Shown one piece after another: positions 1 to 11,869 of a stretch of DNA of 64,000 nt. The position numbers were made by a program, and so were the translations under genes. The DNA lies in contig JABMCL010001430.1 of the NCBI GenBank assembly GCA_018857735.1, positions 165,001-229,000 on the forward strand, in the 5' to 3' direction. Source of the stretch: Alviniconcha marisindica. Taxonomy: Eukaryota > Mollusca > Gastropoda > Provannidae. The notes under the pieces were generated by a model that was not told where the DNA came from, made no database searches, and saw only the letters and a list, made by a program, of their open reading frames with translations. Positions within the stretch are counted from its first letter, which is position 1; every line of letters begins with the position of its first letter.

Positions 1-470
<470 letters not shown>

Positions 471-879
471 TGTCATCCTCTTGGTTAGTTGTTAGTCCTC
501 TTTGAGACAGTTGATAACATGACTGTGAAGAGGAAGGAGTAATTTGGATGGTCCCAGTTGATAACATTACTGTGAAAAGGAAGGAATAATTTTGATGGTC
601 CCAGGCACTTCGTCTTCAAGGAGTAATTTTGATATGAGGCACTTTGTCTTTACTGCAGTTGCAGGGCTCTCCTGTAGTGTGAATTAAAGGGGACTCCAGG
701 TAGGGAAGCAATATGGCTGAAAAACAGAAAATGTGATAACAATTTTTTTTTAAATAAAAAATCCATTTGCTGGCTTTGTGTTGTGGTCTTCTCAATATTT
801 TTGCAACAGAAGTACTTTTATTTCACTTCAGATTTGAGTTTTTTAGGGCATGGCCATGTTGGCTGTCTTTACTAGTGAA

Positions 880-881
<2 letters not shown>

Positions 882-936
<55 letters not shown>
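882..936. repeat. (CA)n microsatellite
   Basis: An uninterrupted CA dinucleotide run of about 27 units lies in otherwise featureless sequence upstream of the first recognisable exon. Confidence 0.97.
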
Positions 937-939
<3 letters not shown>

Positions 940-1332
940 AAAAGGTTGGCACATAGCTGATGTAATGAACACTTCTGCCACACGTTCCATCCTCGTTCAT
1001 GGCATGAAAGACACAGACTGATAGACACAAAATGGCAGCACTCACAGCTATGTTTTCACAGCTTTCAAAAATGGAGTTTTAACTTACTGGACCATAAAGT
1101 AATTGATTGAGAAACTGCAGTGAGCATGTTTTTTGGTGTTGATTTCCATTGATTGGAGCCGTGATGCTTTTTTGTCTTGGGTCCCCTTTAAGAGTAAATG
1201 TTCCTGGTGTGTCTTGCATGGTGACCAGGTTCCCCAGGCAATGCACCCAGTGAAAATACAAGACAACTTTTGTTGCCAAGTTACAAGATCATCACACTGG
1301 CGCCAAGTACACATTCTTGCCAGTCTATGTTA

Positions 1333-1475
1333 TAATGATAATAATAATAATTTACATTTATCATGCGCTCATCAACGCCCTGAGCGCTCACATGATACAT
1401 GTTAGCCCGAAATACAATATTCTATACACATGTAGAGCACCTACCCAAACAATTTACATAAGGTATTATAGTATA
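1333..1475 (-). mobile_element. Retroelement 3' end, minus orientation
   Basis: About 130 bp match, as a reverse complement, the stretch at 33613-33750. Shared blocks include a cgctcatcaacgccctgagc-like motif and a terminal ATT/AAT microsatellite. An element-specific end abutting a short A/T-rich simple repeat is typical of non-LTR retroelement or SINE 3' ends. No coding part is present. It lies just upstream of the first exon. Confidence 0.6.
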
Positions 1476-1661
1476 CAGAAACACACACACACCAGAAAAA
1501 GCATCTGGGCGAAAGGTCATGGATACTGACAAGTAAATAAAAGCCCAGTACAAAAGACGAAAATGACAAAAACAAAAACAACAACAACAACAACAAAATG
1601 ACTGCTTCAGTGCTTGTCAGAGCGAATTTCATCAGTTGTCATGCATGCGTCTGTTGTGCAG

Positions 1662-1905
1662 ATCAACATACAGTTCCATGAGGCGTTGGTGGAGACGTTC
1701 GAGTACCCCTCAGAAGAGACCATGCTGGAGGAGTACCTAAAGGAGCACCCGAACGAGGTCCTGGTCTTGGAGGAGGTGACGTGGCCAACGGAGTCGTCTG
1801 ATGACTCGGACATTCCAGAAACGCCCCGAGGAGGACGAGGAGGCATTGAAGGCGTAATCCAGGATGGTGAACTGCTAAAATCCAACACTTCTCTTGCTCA
1901 CTCAG
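1662..1905 (+). CDS. Penultimate coding exon, acidic C-terminal region of an unidentified (taperin/phostensin-like?) protein
   Basis: The exon follows an acceptor (ttgtgcag) and encodes 81 codons plus one base: INIQFHEALVETFEYPSEE, then an acidic stretch with EEYLKEHPNEV, SSDDSDIPETPRGG and a Ser-rich end. The donor is CTCAG|GTCTGT, phase 1, and the next exon at 3853 resumes in the matching phase. Codon use and Glu/Asp-rich composition look coding and contrast with the low-complexity surroundings. NIQF near the start resembles a PP1-docking RVxF core but lacks the basic residue in this exon. From memory, an FEYPSE-type segment near the C-terminus recalls taperin/phostensin proteins; I cannot confirm this. 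The rest of the gene lies left of the window or in exons I could not recognise. Confidence 0.72.
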
Positions 1906-3852
1906 GTCTGTGGGTGGTAGTTTGACACAGTAAAACCCCAAGGGGAGTGGAACAGTTCTAGAGAAATGTACTCACCTATACGACAACACGCAAGGAACAA
2001 TTAAAAACACCAGCGCTTTCGTCACATAGTCTTTGTCGTTGTTAACTGTTGCTTGTCGTATAGTTGTGCACATTTCTCTAGAGCTGTTCTGTTTTTTGTC
2101 AGCCTCACCTGCAGTTGTTTGTTCATCCCAGGGGAGTAGACATGATGTCAGTGTCCAAAGAAGGTGCATAATTCAGAGATGAGCCATTGCCAGGTATCAA
2201 CGAATGATTATTTGGCATTTATATTCATGATTTGCTTTTTAAAAAGGAACTCTCACAGTTAAACAGAATCCTAAATAATCTTGGAGGGGTGGGGGTGGGG
2301 GGTGGGGACGACTGATGCACCCAATAGGCTCGGTAGGAAGGGAGTACAACTTTCTCCCCCCCCCTCCCCCCCCCCCCCCCCAAGTCAGATTTACTCTGTT
2401 TAAGGTCTTCCAGATCTAAATATAACACCTCAACAATTAACTACTTGTTTTTTCTTCATCTACACTTTGACCTAAAATTTAAAAACAAATTAACAAAATC
2501 TTTGTCACTGCACTCCAATGATTCTGTAGATGTCCTTCTTCTGTTTATTAGTGTAAACGATTGATGGAAGTAGCAGGTTGGAAGTCGGCAACAACAAATG
2601 AGCCACAGCCAGATATTCCAGTTGTATTCTTCTTTTCAGATAGTGTCTGCGAGAGGCAGTTGGTGTCGCCTCTAGCTTTCTCTCACGCTCTCACTACATC
2701 TTTTTGTGGCGTCCAAAATAATAACATGCAAAACATACGCAAAAGGTTGAATGACGTCCACACACAAAAGAACACTGACAGAGTGACATACAGAGTACAA
2801 TAACACAAAGATAATGTGCCAATGCACTCAGTTACAGCAGGATGGCCTTTTGTTGAGCCGAGCTTTTGTTGGCCTTGGCTGGCATAAATTTACATATATT
2901 GGGCGGGTCATGTGGAATTGTTAACTCCCTTGACTTTTGCCCAGCATTGCTTAAGTCCCTTGTCTGCTTTTACTTCTGGTGGGTACTTTCTTCACAATGG
3001 AAGGCTGTGACAGTGAACGAATATTACACTGCCAACTTTAAAGACATTTTTTTTTTTTAAAGACATTTTTGGAGGCCCGTACTCAGAATGTGTCTGGCAA
3101 CAAGCGATAACTTGTTGCTCATGCTGTAGGATGCCCCAAAACGCATTTTTTTCATGAACTTGTGATCTTCTGGTCAGCCAAAAAACGACATAGAGACACA
3201 TTTTTTCCACCCTCCATCCCCTTTCCCTGGTAATTTTTGCAACTGCAACAGTGGTGGCATTTGTACTGCTTTGCAATTCTAGGTTCAGCTTCCATTGTTA
3301 TACACAGCGTGAAGCAACACCTACTCAGAAATCGGCCCAGAAGTGACGCTGCAACGTCTCACGGCGTCTTGCGCAAAAGATTACAAAGGGCATTCACTCA
3401 TGCAAACCAGCTTCACTGAACTGCCCAACAGATGTGTGCTTGTTGTAGTTGCTCTTGATGTGTGTATATATGTGCAAGTGTGCGCTTCTCAAGTTGTTAG
3501 GACAGACGCTGTGAGTGAGTCTAGCCTCACTTAAGGGCTGCTACTCTGCGGTCCACTGTTATTATTCCATAGACAGTATTTTAGTAGGCCTAACAGTGGA
3601 CCGCAGAGTAGCGGCCCGTTTGACCATTTGCATGTTTTGATCGTATGAAAGGTGAAATCGCAAAAGTGTTCGAACAGGGGTCGTGGATGTCTTGGGCTCC
3701 CCGTCCCCAACAGTCCATACAGTCCCTGTGGATGTTAAGCAACATTCAAACAAAAGGGTCGTCTTTCACTGGAGGTTCCGTGGCACCATGAGGAGGAGCG
3801 GTAACACGAAAGAAACAAATGTCGCTCACTGTCACATTGCTCTGTCGTGCAG
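1906..3852 (+). other. Intron between the two exons of the first gene
   Basis: Bounded by GTCTGT and TCGTGCAG. It holds short C and G runs (2300-2380) and a strong inverted repeat at 3535-3617. No other exon is recognised inside it. Confidence 0.65.
3535..3617. repeat. Perfect 22-bp inverted repeat, 29-base loop
   Basis: The arm gctactctgcggtccactgt.. at 3540-3561 is exactly complementary to 3591-3612. Pairing continues outward four more base pairs after one mismatch (3535-3561 with 3591-3617). A transcript on either strand could form a stable hairpin. I see no second copy in the window. It may be a small foldback element or a structured intronic RNA. Confidence 0.85.
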
Positions 3853-4046
3853 GGAGCCTTCAGTCCTACCGCAGCAAGTTCCAGGTGGAATATGAGCTGG
3901 GATCCGTCCTCAACGAACCTGAGAAGCTGCCAGAACCCCTGGCTGTGGTCGAATCGGTCGACCCAGATTCCATGCAGCTTCGGCCAGCAGATGAAGACGA
4001 CACGCAGACCTGGTCAACGGACACCAGTGCGGACCTACTCTTCTAG
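3853..4046 (+). CDS. Terminal coding exon of the first gene
   Basis: The acceptor is CTGTCGTGCAG and the first two bases complete a Gly codon begun at 1905. The exon gives 64 further residues: SLQSYRSKFQVEYELG, a Pro/Glu-rich middle (EPEKLPEPLAVVESVD), and the acidic end DEDDTQTWSTDTSADLLF before TAG at 4044. Together with the preceding exon the readable C-terminus is about 145 residues, strongly acidic, with no transmembrane segment. The junction is phase-consistent (244 nt then 194 nt). The family is uncertain; taperin/phostensin is a weak guess. Confidence 0.72.
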
Positions 4047-4436
4047 GTGGCTGGTGGGATGGAGTCTTTTGAATCTGCTGATTAGTTGTACAGAGCATCG
4101 TCTTCCCCGGGTGCTGCTTTGATGACAGCGTCTGGATATCAGGATGGTGTCTGCTCACGCTGGAGAGTTGTCTTCTCTGTGGATGTGGACGTTCTCCTGC
4201 ATTGTGTTCCTTTTTGCTGAACAAACCGACATTGATTTTTGCACCACATCAGTGCTGCATACTGCTGCAGAAGGAAGGTGGTGTTGTTTTCTGTACAAAA
4301 GGACCAGGATGTGGTTTTGAACTGTGCCAAGTTCAGTACGTTCATTGTACAAAGTAGTTTCGGTTCTGGTTCAGTGCTGTGTGGGTGTGAGAACCCGAAG
4401 CGGTTTATGTTTTGAGTTTAAATCGGGAAAGCAGAT

Positions 4437-4770
4437 TTGAAAGTTGCTGTGGTTTTGAGTGTTACTGCCTTGGTTTGTGTGGCTTGTGGTTTGAATGTTA
4501 CTGCCTTGGTATGTTCGTGTAGCTTGTGGTTTGAGTTAACTGCCTTGCTACGTTTGTGTGGCATGTGGTTTGAGTTAACTGCCTTGCTACGTTTGTGTGG
4601 CATGTGGTTTGAGTTTTACTGCCTTGGTACGTTTGTGTGGCTTGTGGTTTGAGTTTTACTGCCTTGGTACGTTTGTGTGTTGTGGTTTGAGTTTTACTGC
4701 CTTAGTATGTTTGTGTGATGTGGTTTGAGTTTTACTGCCTTAGTATGTTTGTGTGTTGCCGTTTGAGTGT
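4437..4770. repeat. Minisatellite, about 40-bp unit
   Basis: Seven to eight imperfect copies of a unit built on actgccttggtacgtttgtg plus gtggtttgag. It sits in the probable 3' UTR of the first gene. The open frame across it is incidental. Confidence 0.9.
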
Positions 4771-5118
4771 AGGTGTGCCCACTGCTTTAATGAGCAGATG
4801 AGGTCCACGTTTTTGAAAGTTGTACCTTTTTTCTTTTTTTTCCCTTTTTTTCCCCCCCCCCCGACATTTTAGATGGTTCGATTATGACAGGCATTTGCAG
4901 AAATGTTTGCAAGAGGCAATTGGCTCTTGTGAGGATGAGCCTATATTTTGCAGAATCACAGAACTCTGTGTGTCTATGATTTGTATCATGACGCTAGGCC
5001 AGATGAAAACGAGCTGTGTATCTCATGACCTGTGCGGCCACCATTGGCTAGTGTTCAAATGTCAAGCTTAATTCAGTTTGGGAAGGGCATATTATAATGT
5101 ATGTATATATAAAACATA

Positions 5119-5124
5119 AATAAA
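5119..5124 (+). promoter_or_regulatory. Candidate poly(A) signal of the first gene
   Basis: AATAAA within aaaacataaataaagttaaa, about 1.07 kb after the stop codon, in A/T-rich sequence. Other AATAAA hexamers occur further right, so the true end is not proven. Confidence 0.4.
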
Positions 5125-5145
5125 GTTAAAACTCAGTGGTGGAAG

Positions 5146-6650
5146 ATAAGTGTTACAGTCTCGAAGACAGCAGGGAAAGTGTTGACGGGTCTTTTGGTTA
5201 AAAGCTGCAGAATACCAATGCATGACATACATAACTCTGACACAAAGTCTGTGGTTTGATTTAGTTGATTAGTTAAGTACTGACTTTTCTCTTAACAGAT
5301 GCTGGGGGATTGAAGTCCCTTTAGAAGTTGCAGGGGTGGGAGGGGGCGGGGGTGGGGCGGGGAGCAAACCCAGCTAATTACTGTCACCACCAGAATGAGT
5401 TTTGCTTTGAGGTGAGGGTAAAACAGACTCATTCCAATGTACTGATCACTGTGTGATGGTTTGCCATTCAGATTCAGGCTCTTTATTCACCAAGTTGTAC
5501 AACAAGGAAAGTGTCTGGAAAAGCGGTAAGCATACAGATGTAAGCAAACAACAACATGGACATACATCAGCTAGGTACACGTTTTTGAAGTTGTACCTTT
5601 TAAAAACAATTTTTATATCACTTGTACAATAAAAAAAATGAAAATAATGGTCAGAGAATGACTTTTGTAAGATCTATTGGAGGAGTTAGTTTGTAATTGG
5701 ATTTTAACGACCTGTCAACCTGGGGGTGGGGGTAAATGCAAGTCTTGTTTGTTGTAAATTGAAGTTTGTGGTAATTTGGGGCGGCCAAGTCATGAGAAAC
5801 AAAGCTTGATTTTTATTTGTCCAAAGTCCTGGCAAACCACACACCATCCCATCTCAGCTAGAACTGAAACCACAGCACCGCCCGAGTGCGTGAAAATGGG
5901 CCGGTTTTGTTGCTACCCTCATTTTCTACCCTCATTTTCACCCAAACTAAAGAACACCCCATCGTCATTATCGCTGCTGCTACCACAATTATCACCATAA
6001 CAGTAACGCCATCTGGAATGTTCATAGACAGTTCTGCCGCTAAACGCTAACGGGTGCAGTTCTGTTTTTGAAAATGTTTTCCAGGAACAAAAGCCCTTCC
6101 ATACATACCATTGCTGGACAAGGTCTCTGTCATTAGAGCACGTTTTTAAAAAGTGACCGTGCACCAGCTTGCGGAAGTGACGTCTGTTAATACCGTTATA
6201 ATTTAATTCACCGCATAGCCACCATGTCAGATTAATAATTATGTTATTACTCTTCATGTTTAACTCTGCCTGCTGTCCTTCCTGGTGAAGAAAGACAGAT
6301 GTATATATATATATATAATATGCACAATTATGATCAGAGCAAATTCTGGAGTCGCATGCATGGTTCGCATGGTTTTTCCGTACCCTCTGCCTCGTTGTTT
6401 TTGGCATGCTATGACTACCGGTGTGCCAAGAGCGTGTTGAAAAAAGGAGATTATTGCTATTTAATACTGTGGTGTCTGTGTGCATTTTGCTTGAGCAGCA
6501 AAGTAAAAGGGCCTTTTCTTCTTGACAGATCCTCAGGCTACTGTTTTTTGTCCATTTTTGTATGCTTTCCAGGTCGGAACAAGAGATTCAGAATTTGGCA
6601 TTGCCGCTGGGGTAGCAGTGTTTCTTTATGCCGTGTGCATTCATTTTGTT
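5146..6650. other. Intergenic, no gene recognised
   Basis: A/T-rich sequence with short G runs (5330-5360, 5720). The minus-strand open frame at 5919-6485 shows no family signature, no splice-supported extension and biased composition, so I do not call it. Confidence 0.6.
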
Positions 6651-6651
6651 G

Positions 6652-6717
<66 letters not shown>

Positions 6718-6733
6718 CCCTCCCACCCTCTCT

Positions 6734-6831
<98 letters not shown>

Positions 6832-7085
6832 TCTCTCTGTCTCTCACTCCCTCTTCCCCTCTCTCTCTCCCCCTCCCTCCCCCTCTCTCTCTCTCTCTCT
6901 CCTCCCTCCTCCTCCCCCTCTCTCTCCCCCCTCCCCCTCCTCTCCTCTCCCTCTCTCCCTCTCTCTCCCTCCCTCCCTCCCTCTGCTCCCCCCCTCTCTC
7001 TCCTCCCCTCCCTCCTCTCTCTCTCTCTTTCCCTCTCTCTCTCTCTCCCCCCCTCTCTCTCTCTCTCTCTCCCCCCCCCTTCTTT
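6651..7085. repeat. (CT)n / polypyrimidine tract
   Basis: About 435 bases of almost pure pyrimidine on the plus strand: CT dinucleotides with interspersed CCT and C runs. It could form H-DNA. All four long open frames here are Ser/Leu/Pro or Arg/Glu read-throughs. Confidence 0.97.
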
Positions 7086-9100
7086 CTCTATTTTCTCTGT
7101 TGAACAGAGATTGTTTTGTCCAATGCTATGGCCATGCCTCGTGTATTTGTTGACGTCTGTCTGTCTGTCTCTGTCCACCCTCTCTTTCTCTCTGTTGAGC
7201 AGAGATTTTGCGTACGATGCTATGGCTTAACCTAGTTTACTTGTTGTCATTTTTGTGTGCTTTCTTCCACCCCCCCCCCCCCCCCCCCCCCCCCCCCACC
7301 CCCCTTTACTGTTGACTTTCTTTTCTTTTCCTTGATTTAATCTCATTCCATTTTGGTTTTTGAGTGATAATGCAGACATCTCATATTATGTGCACATAAT
7401 TATGACTGAACTGATTATGCCCCTTTGCCTCTTAATCATTCCCCCTGATTTTTTTGATTTTTTTTTTTTAAATTGTGCTAATATCTACACCTTTGAGAAA
7501 TAAGGTTTTCTTCATCATCATTTCTGTCTGCAGAACTGATGTGTTCAAGAATGTGCGTTTATATTCTTGTGCTTGAAAAAAGAATGTTTCAGAGGAAGTC
7601 TCTGATGTTTCTCTGTCATGTGTTCATGCTGCTCTGTCTTATAACCGGGGAAACTGTAACTGCTGGCCAATTGACATGAAAAATGTCAGTCACACTCCCA
7701 TGTGTCATCACATTATGTAACAGAAGTTGTGATAATTATGTCTAGGATAAAATCACCTGAGTCACAAGTAATACAATCCTATATAATCATGCATCACATT
7801 ATGTAGCTGAATTTGTGATATATATTGAGGACAAAACCAATCATAGCTCTGACACTGAATTCAAAATTGTTTTTATCTCACTTCTCATTTTTGATATATA
7901 AAGAATGGAAAAAATGTGTGAGGCGAACTATAGACTATATATAGACTATATACAATTATTATTATTTTTTGCACAATTTTTTGTGTGCAAAATGTGTTTG
8001 GTTTCCATTGTAATGGTGGTTAAATCTTGTGTCAGATGCTACTAACACTTTAACAGTAATGAAAACTTTCTCTGGCAGACTTTATTGTTTACTCTGTGGG
8101 GGGGGGGGGGGGGGGGGGGGGGGGAAAGCACAAATTGTATTCATAAATTGTTTTGCCTTTTTTTCTGAACACAGTATAAATTATAATGCTTTCAATGTCT
8201 TTGAAAGTCAGCCTTATTTGTTATTGCTCATGGTTTTCTGTATTAATGATATATCAGCTGGGTCAAAAAAGGAGTGTCAACACATGTGTTTTGCGTTGGT
8301 GTTTTTTGTGTACAACATGACAGATTTTGAACCCATTTTGGCTCATTCACTTTTTTTTACCCCCCCCCCCCGCCTCTTTTTTTTTTTGTCTATGGAAACT
8401 GTTGAAGCTGTGTACCAGTTTTTTTGATTTTTTTTTAAATTATAGAATTTTGAAGAATCCTACTACTCAGTTTTGTAGCTGAAGTGCTTTGAAAATGTAT
8501 TTGATTTGATTGCTGTTATGTTAATTTTACGTTTGTTTCTGATTTTCTGATCTTTAACTCTGATTCATTCCTTTCTAATAAAATATTTATGCACATTCAA
8601 GTATTGTGTGCATCCACACCATGCACACACAAAAAGATTCATGAGGCTAATTTCCAAGAAGGAAATTTTTGAATCACATCTACAGTATTTAAACTTGACA
8701 TTTGTATTACATTTCAGCCTCCTTCCCATTTTACACCCCCCACCCACTCCCTTCCCACACTTCCCTTCCAAAGTGCTATTAGACTGCGTTAACAATAACA
8801 ATGTTAGCTGAAGATCAACTACTGTAGTGGTAGTAAATTTGTGAGTATTGGTGCATTTAAAAAACAGCTGTACAATGGAAATCCTGATGGCAGACGACCC
8901 TAATGAGACAGGCTTTTTTTAGACCACTTTTCTCACGCTTTCTTGAAACAGTTCTCACTGTTTGTCTTTGTAAAGATCCGTTTCGGTTCCATTTGAGACT
9001 GCATTTCTGAAAGGGTTGAACTCTTGATATTTTTCGGAGACTGAAACCCTGATTCAAGACTAGCCTTCTTTCTACGACCAGTTTTCTCACACTGGGAACA
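7086..9100. other. Intergenic, no gene recognised
   Basis: A/T-rich DNA with a C run of about 29 (7269-7297), a G run of about 27 (8098-8124) and a second C run (8361). Nothing coding is recognised. Confidence 0.6.
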
Positions 9101-9556
9101 GGATAGCTCAGTGTTTAGATCATCGGACACGTGACCGAAACGTCGCAGGTTTGAGTCCCAGCAGGAGCGGTGGGAGAATTTTCTCCAGGGTCAACTTTCT
9201 GTGCTGACTCTTAATTCTGTATCCATTCCACCCCCGTGTAACACGCAAAAGATCCCGGTCATTCTGCCAAAAGTGCAGGTAGCAGGTTACAGCTAAACAC
9301 TCAATCACCCAACGTATGTGGCTTTACAGGAAGTGGCCTGACATTGTGCGTGGTTGTATGGTGTACGCAGAACACGCTGAGATGGCAAGTGGCACCAGTC
9401 ACGTCAGAGCCAAACAGCACTGCAAGTACATCACTTGGGTGGACTTTTAAAGCGCAGTAAAAGCTACAGTCACTCTAAAATTTAGAGTCACGCAACAAGA
9501 GCACAATGAGTTTGTTCAAGAGTGGAGAACAGCGCAATATAAAAGCGATCAACAAC
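9101..9556 (+). mobile_element. tRNA-derived SINE (long type)
   Basis: The element opens with a tRNA-like head: A-box-like TAGCTCAGTG at 9104-9113 and B-box GGTTTGAGTCC at 9148-9158, spacing normal for an internal Pol III promoter. A body of about 400 bp follows. The body from about 9230 recurs at 42870-43192 (shared blocks include gatcc.ggtcattctgccaa, ggttacagctaaacac, tggtt gtatggtgta). The second copy ends in (ATC)n, this one in gatcaacaac. SINEs are non-coding and move with LINE machinery. The head is intact here and missing in the other copy. Confidence 0.8.
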
Positions 9557-9580
9557 ATTTTACTTTCTCTCTCTCTCTCT

Positions 9581-9758
9581 CATAGTTCAGGAGCTGTGTG
9601 AGAGTCGAGGTGGCCGTCCTGGGCTGTCCGTCCTAACAAGCCTTCTGGTTTCCGTGGGCGTAAAGCTATATTGAACCATGCTTCGGCATCGGTCTCAGCT
9701 TGTCCCTAATATGTCAACTGACATCTGAGGACATTAAGCAACACTACCTACCTACCTT
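9581..9758 (+). mobile_element. Dispersed SINE-like repeat 'catagttcag' family, copy 1
   Basis: A 175-bp unit starts catagttcaggagctgtgtg and ends ggacattaagcaacac followed by a short (CTAC) tail. Near-identical copies lie at 22933, 53804 and 54385, with divergent partial copies elsewhere. A constant 5' start, variable simple-repeat tail and lack of coding potential suggest a SINE, but I find no clear A/B box. Confidence 0.8.
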
Positions 9759-9828
9759 TACTTTTGTCGAAACATCCGTTTGTGTGTCTTTGTAAAGTGT
9801 GCGTCTTTGGAAAGAAACCTTTCACTAG

Positions 9829-10303
9829 CTTCACCATGTGGTGCTCTTCTTTTGAGATGAAATTTCTCAAAGATCTCTCTTCGCATTTTCACCATGTGGT
9901 GCTCTTCTTTTGAGATGAAATTTCTCAAAGATCTCTCTTCGCATTTTCACCATGTGGTGCTCTTCTTTTGAGATGAAATTTCTCAAAGATCTCTCTTCGC
10001 ATTTTCACCATGTGGTGCTCTTCTTTTGAGATGAAATTTCTCAAAGATCTCTCTTCGCTTTCGACATGTCTCAGCTTTCCCTTTTCACTGACATTCTCAG
10101 AGAGATTCCTTTAGCCACTACTTTCACCATGTTGTGCTCTTCTTTTGAGATAAATTCTCTTTGAAAGAATCTCTCTTCGCATTTTCACCATGTGGTGCTC
10201 TTCTTTTGAGATGAAATTTCTCAAAGATCTCTCTTCGCATTTTCACCATGTGGTGCTCTTCTTTTGAGATGAAATTTCTCAAAGATCTCTCTTCGCATTT
10301 TCA
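9829..10303. repeat. 58-bp minisatellite
   Basis: The unit runs tcaccatgtggtgctcttct, then tttgagatgaaatttctcaa, then agatctctcttcgcatttt. Copies start at 9831, 9889, 9947 and 10005 at exact 58-bp spacing. A diverged segment follows (about 10060-10130), then further copies near 10128, 10187 and 10245. The first copies are almost identical, indicating recent homogenisation. Confidence 0.95.
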
Positions 10304-10331
10304 TGGCAGCGAACCCACAGCTGATGCCCCA

Positions 10332-11106
10332 CCCCTCTTTTGAGACAACTTCTGAGACAACTTTTCTGAAACGCTTCTCTTCATGTTCCCATGTAAAACG
10401 GGACCCTCACCAAAGCCCGCCGTATTTGGAGACCTCGTTTTCCACCTCTTTTAAGACAACTTCTGAGACAAGTTTTCTGAAACGCTTCTCTTCATGTTCC
10501 CATGTAAAACGGGACCCTCACCAAAGCCCGCCGTATTTGGAGACCTCGTTTTCCACCTCTTTTAAGACAACTTCTGAGACAATTTTCTGAAACGCTTCTC
10601 TTCATGTTCCCATGTAAAACGGGACCCTCGCCAAAGCCCGCCGTATTTGGAGACCTCGTTTTCCACCTCTTTTAAGACAACTTCTGAGACAAGTTTTCTG
10701 AAACGCTTCTCTTCATGTTCCCATGTAAAACGGGACCCTCACCAAAGCCCGCCGTATTTGGAGACCTCGTTTTCCACCTCTTTTGAGACAACTTCTGAGA
10801 CAAGTTTTCTGAAACGCTTCTCTTCATGTTCCCATGTAAAACGGGACCCTCACCAAAGCCCGCCGTATTTGGAGACCTCGTTTTCCACCTCTTTTAAGAC
10901 AACTTCTGAGACAAGTTTTCTGAAACGCTTCTCTTCATGTTCCCATGTAAAACGGGACCCTCACCAAAGCCCGCCGTATTTGGAGACCTCGTTTTCCACC
11001 TCTTTTGAGACAACTTCTGAGACAAGTTTTCTGAAACGCTTCTCTTCATGTTCCCATGTAAAACGGGACCCTCACCAAAGCCCGCCGTATTTGGAGACCA
11101 CGTTTT
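10332..11106. repeat. 111-bp minisatellite, seven copies
   Basis: The landmark gacctcg recurs at 10431, 10542, 10652, 10763, 10874, 10985 and, as gaccacg, at 11096. Spacing is 111 bp except one of 110. The unit equals 37 codons and is open in frame (repeat containing ETSFSTSFKTTSETSFLKR), but the 110-bp copy breaks the frame, and no splice or start context supports a gene. The first half resembles the neighbouring 58-bp unit. Confidence 0.95.
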
Positions 11107-11860
11107 CGTTGACTTTTGGGGCGGAAAGCTGACTAACTGGTCTCTGGTCCGGGTTTCCATTGTACCAGTCGTTGATCGAAGTAGAAGGCGCTTATAATCT
11201 GTGCAAGTAAAACATTTTGGTGCTAGGGTGTTTGACTTTAATTTGTGTTGTCATAATTGTCTTACCAAGTGGCTTACTTCCAGCTGATTGCTTGCTCTAA
11301 ACATTTTTTTTTTTTTTTTTAATCATTATTTTACAGTTGTCGTGTTCATATGTCTAGCCTTTGAAAGACTGCATTTTGTTCAATCGGCTTTCGTGATTTG
11401 GTAGACTTGAAAGCATTTCCGTTTATAGAAGCATTCCTGTTCCATCATGTTTTTTAGTTGCGTGTTTGTTTGTTTTTGATTTGAAGTATTGCTTGCAACA
11501 TATTGTTTACTAAGGCTTTTACTCCCCATTTTTTTTTTTTTCCTTTCAGATTTGACAGTGGAGGTAGTACTTTAGCAGACAGTGGAAACTTGTCAGTATG
11601 TTAAAGGATTGAAAGTTTCCAGTCAGCGTATATAGTGCATCATATGTCTCGGCACGAAGTTTCTTTAGAAACAGTCTCTTGAGAAGATGGTCGTCGAAAT
11701 CCACTGCATTTCTTGTGCATTATCTTAGCATTGTTCATATTAACCTAGCATCATTTACTAGATATTGTATCTGTGGTGATGACTGGTGAGGTGTCTGTTC
11801 TGTGATTAGTTTTCACAGTTAGTTGGTTTCCTCAATATCCTTTCCTTCTAAGTTTACCGC
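11107..11860. other. Intergenic, nothing recognised
   Basis: A/T-rich, with T runs near 11306 and 11530; no coding or repeat signal. Confidence 0.6.
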
Positions 11861-11869
11861 CACCCCACG

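Larger units (their letters stand above)
4047..5145 (+). other. Probable 3' UTR of the first gene with a minisatellite
   Basis: The sequence after the TAG has no coding features and contains a minisatellite of 36-44-bp units (4437-4770, core actgccttggtacgtttgtg) and a run of C. AATAAA at 5119-5124 is the first good poly(A) signal downstream of the stop, so the UTR probably ends about 20 bases later. Confidence 0.5.

Noticed and set aside
5919..6485. 188-codon minus-strand open frame
   Set aside because: No recognisable domain, no conserved-looking segment and no splice continuation; length compatible with chance in this many frames.
10303..11132. Open frames encoding 37-residue repeats (ETSFSTSFKTTSE-type)
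   Set aside because: The unit is a 111-bp minisatellite; one 110-bp copy breaks the frame and nothing outside the array supports a gene.
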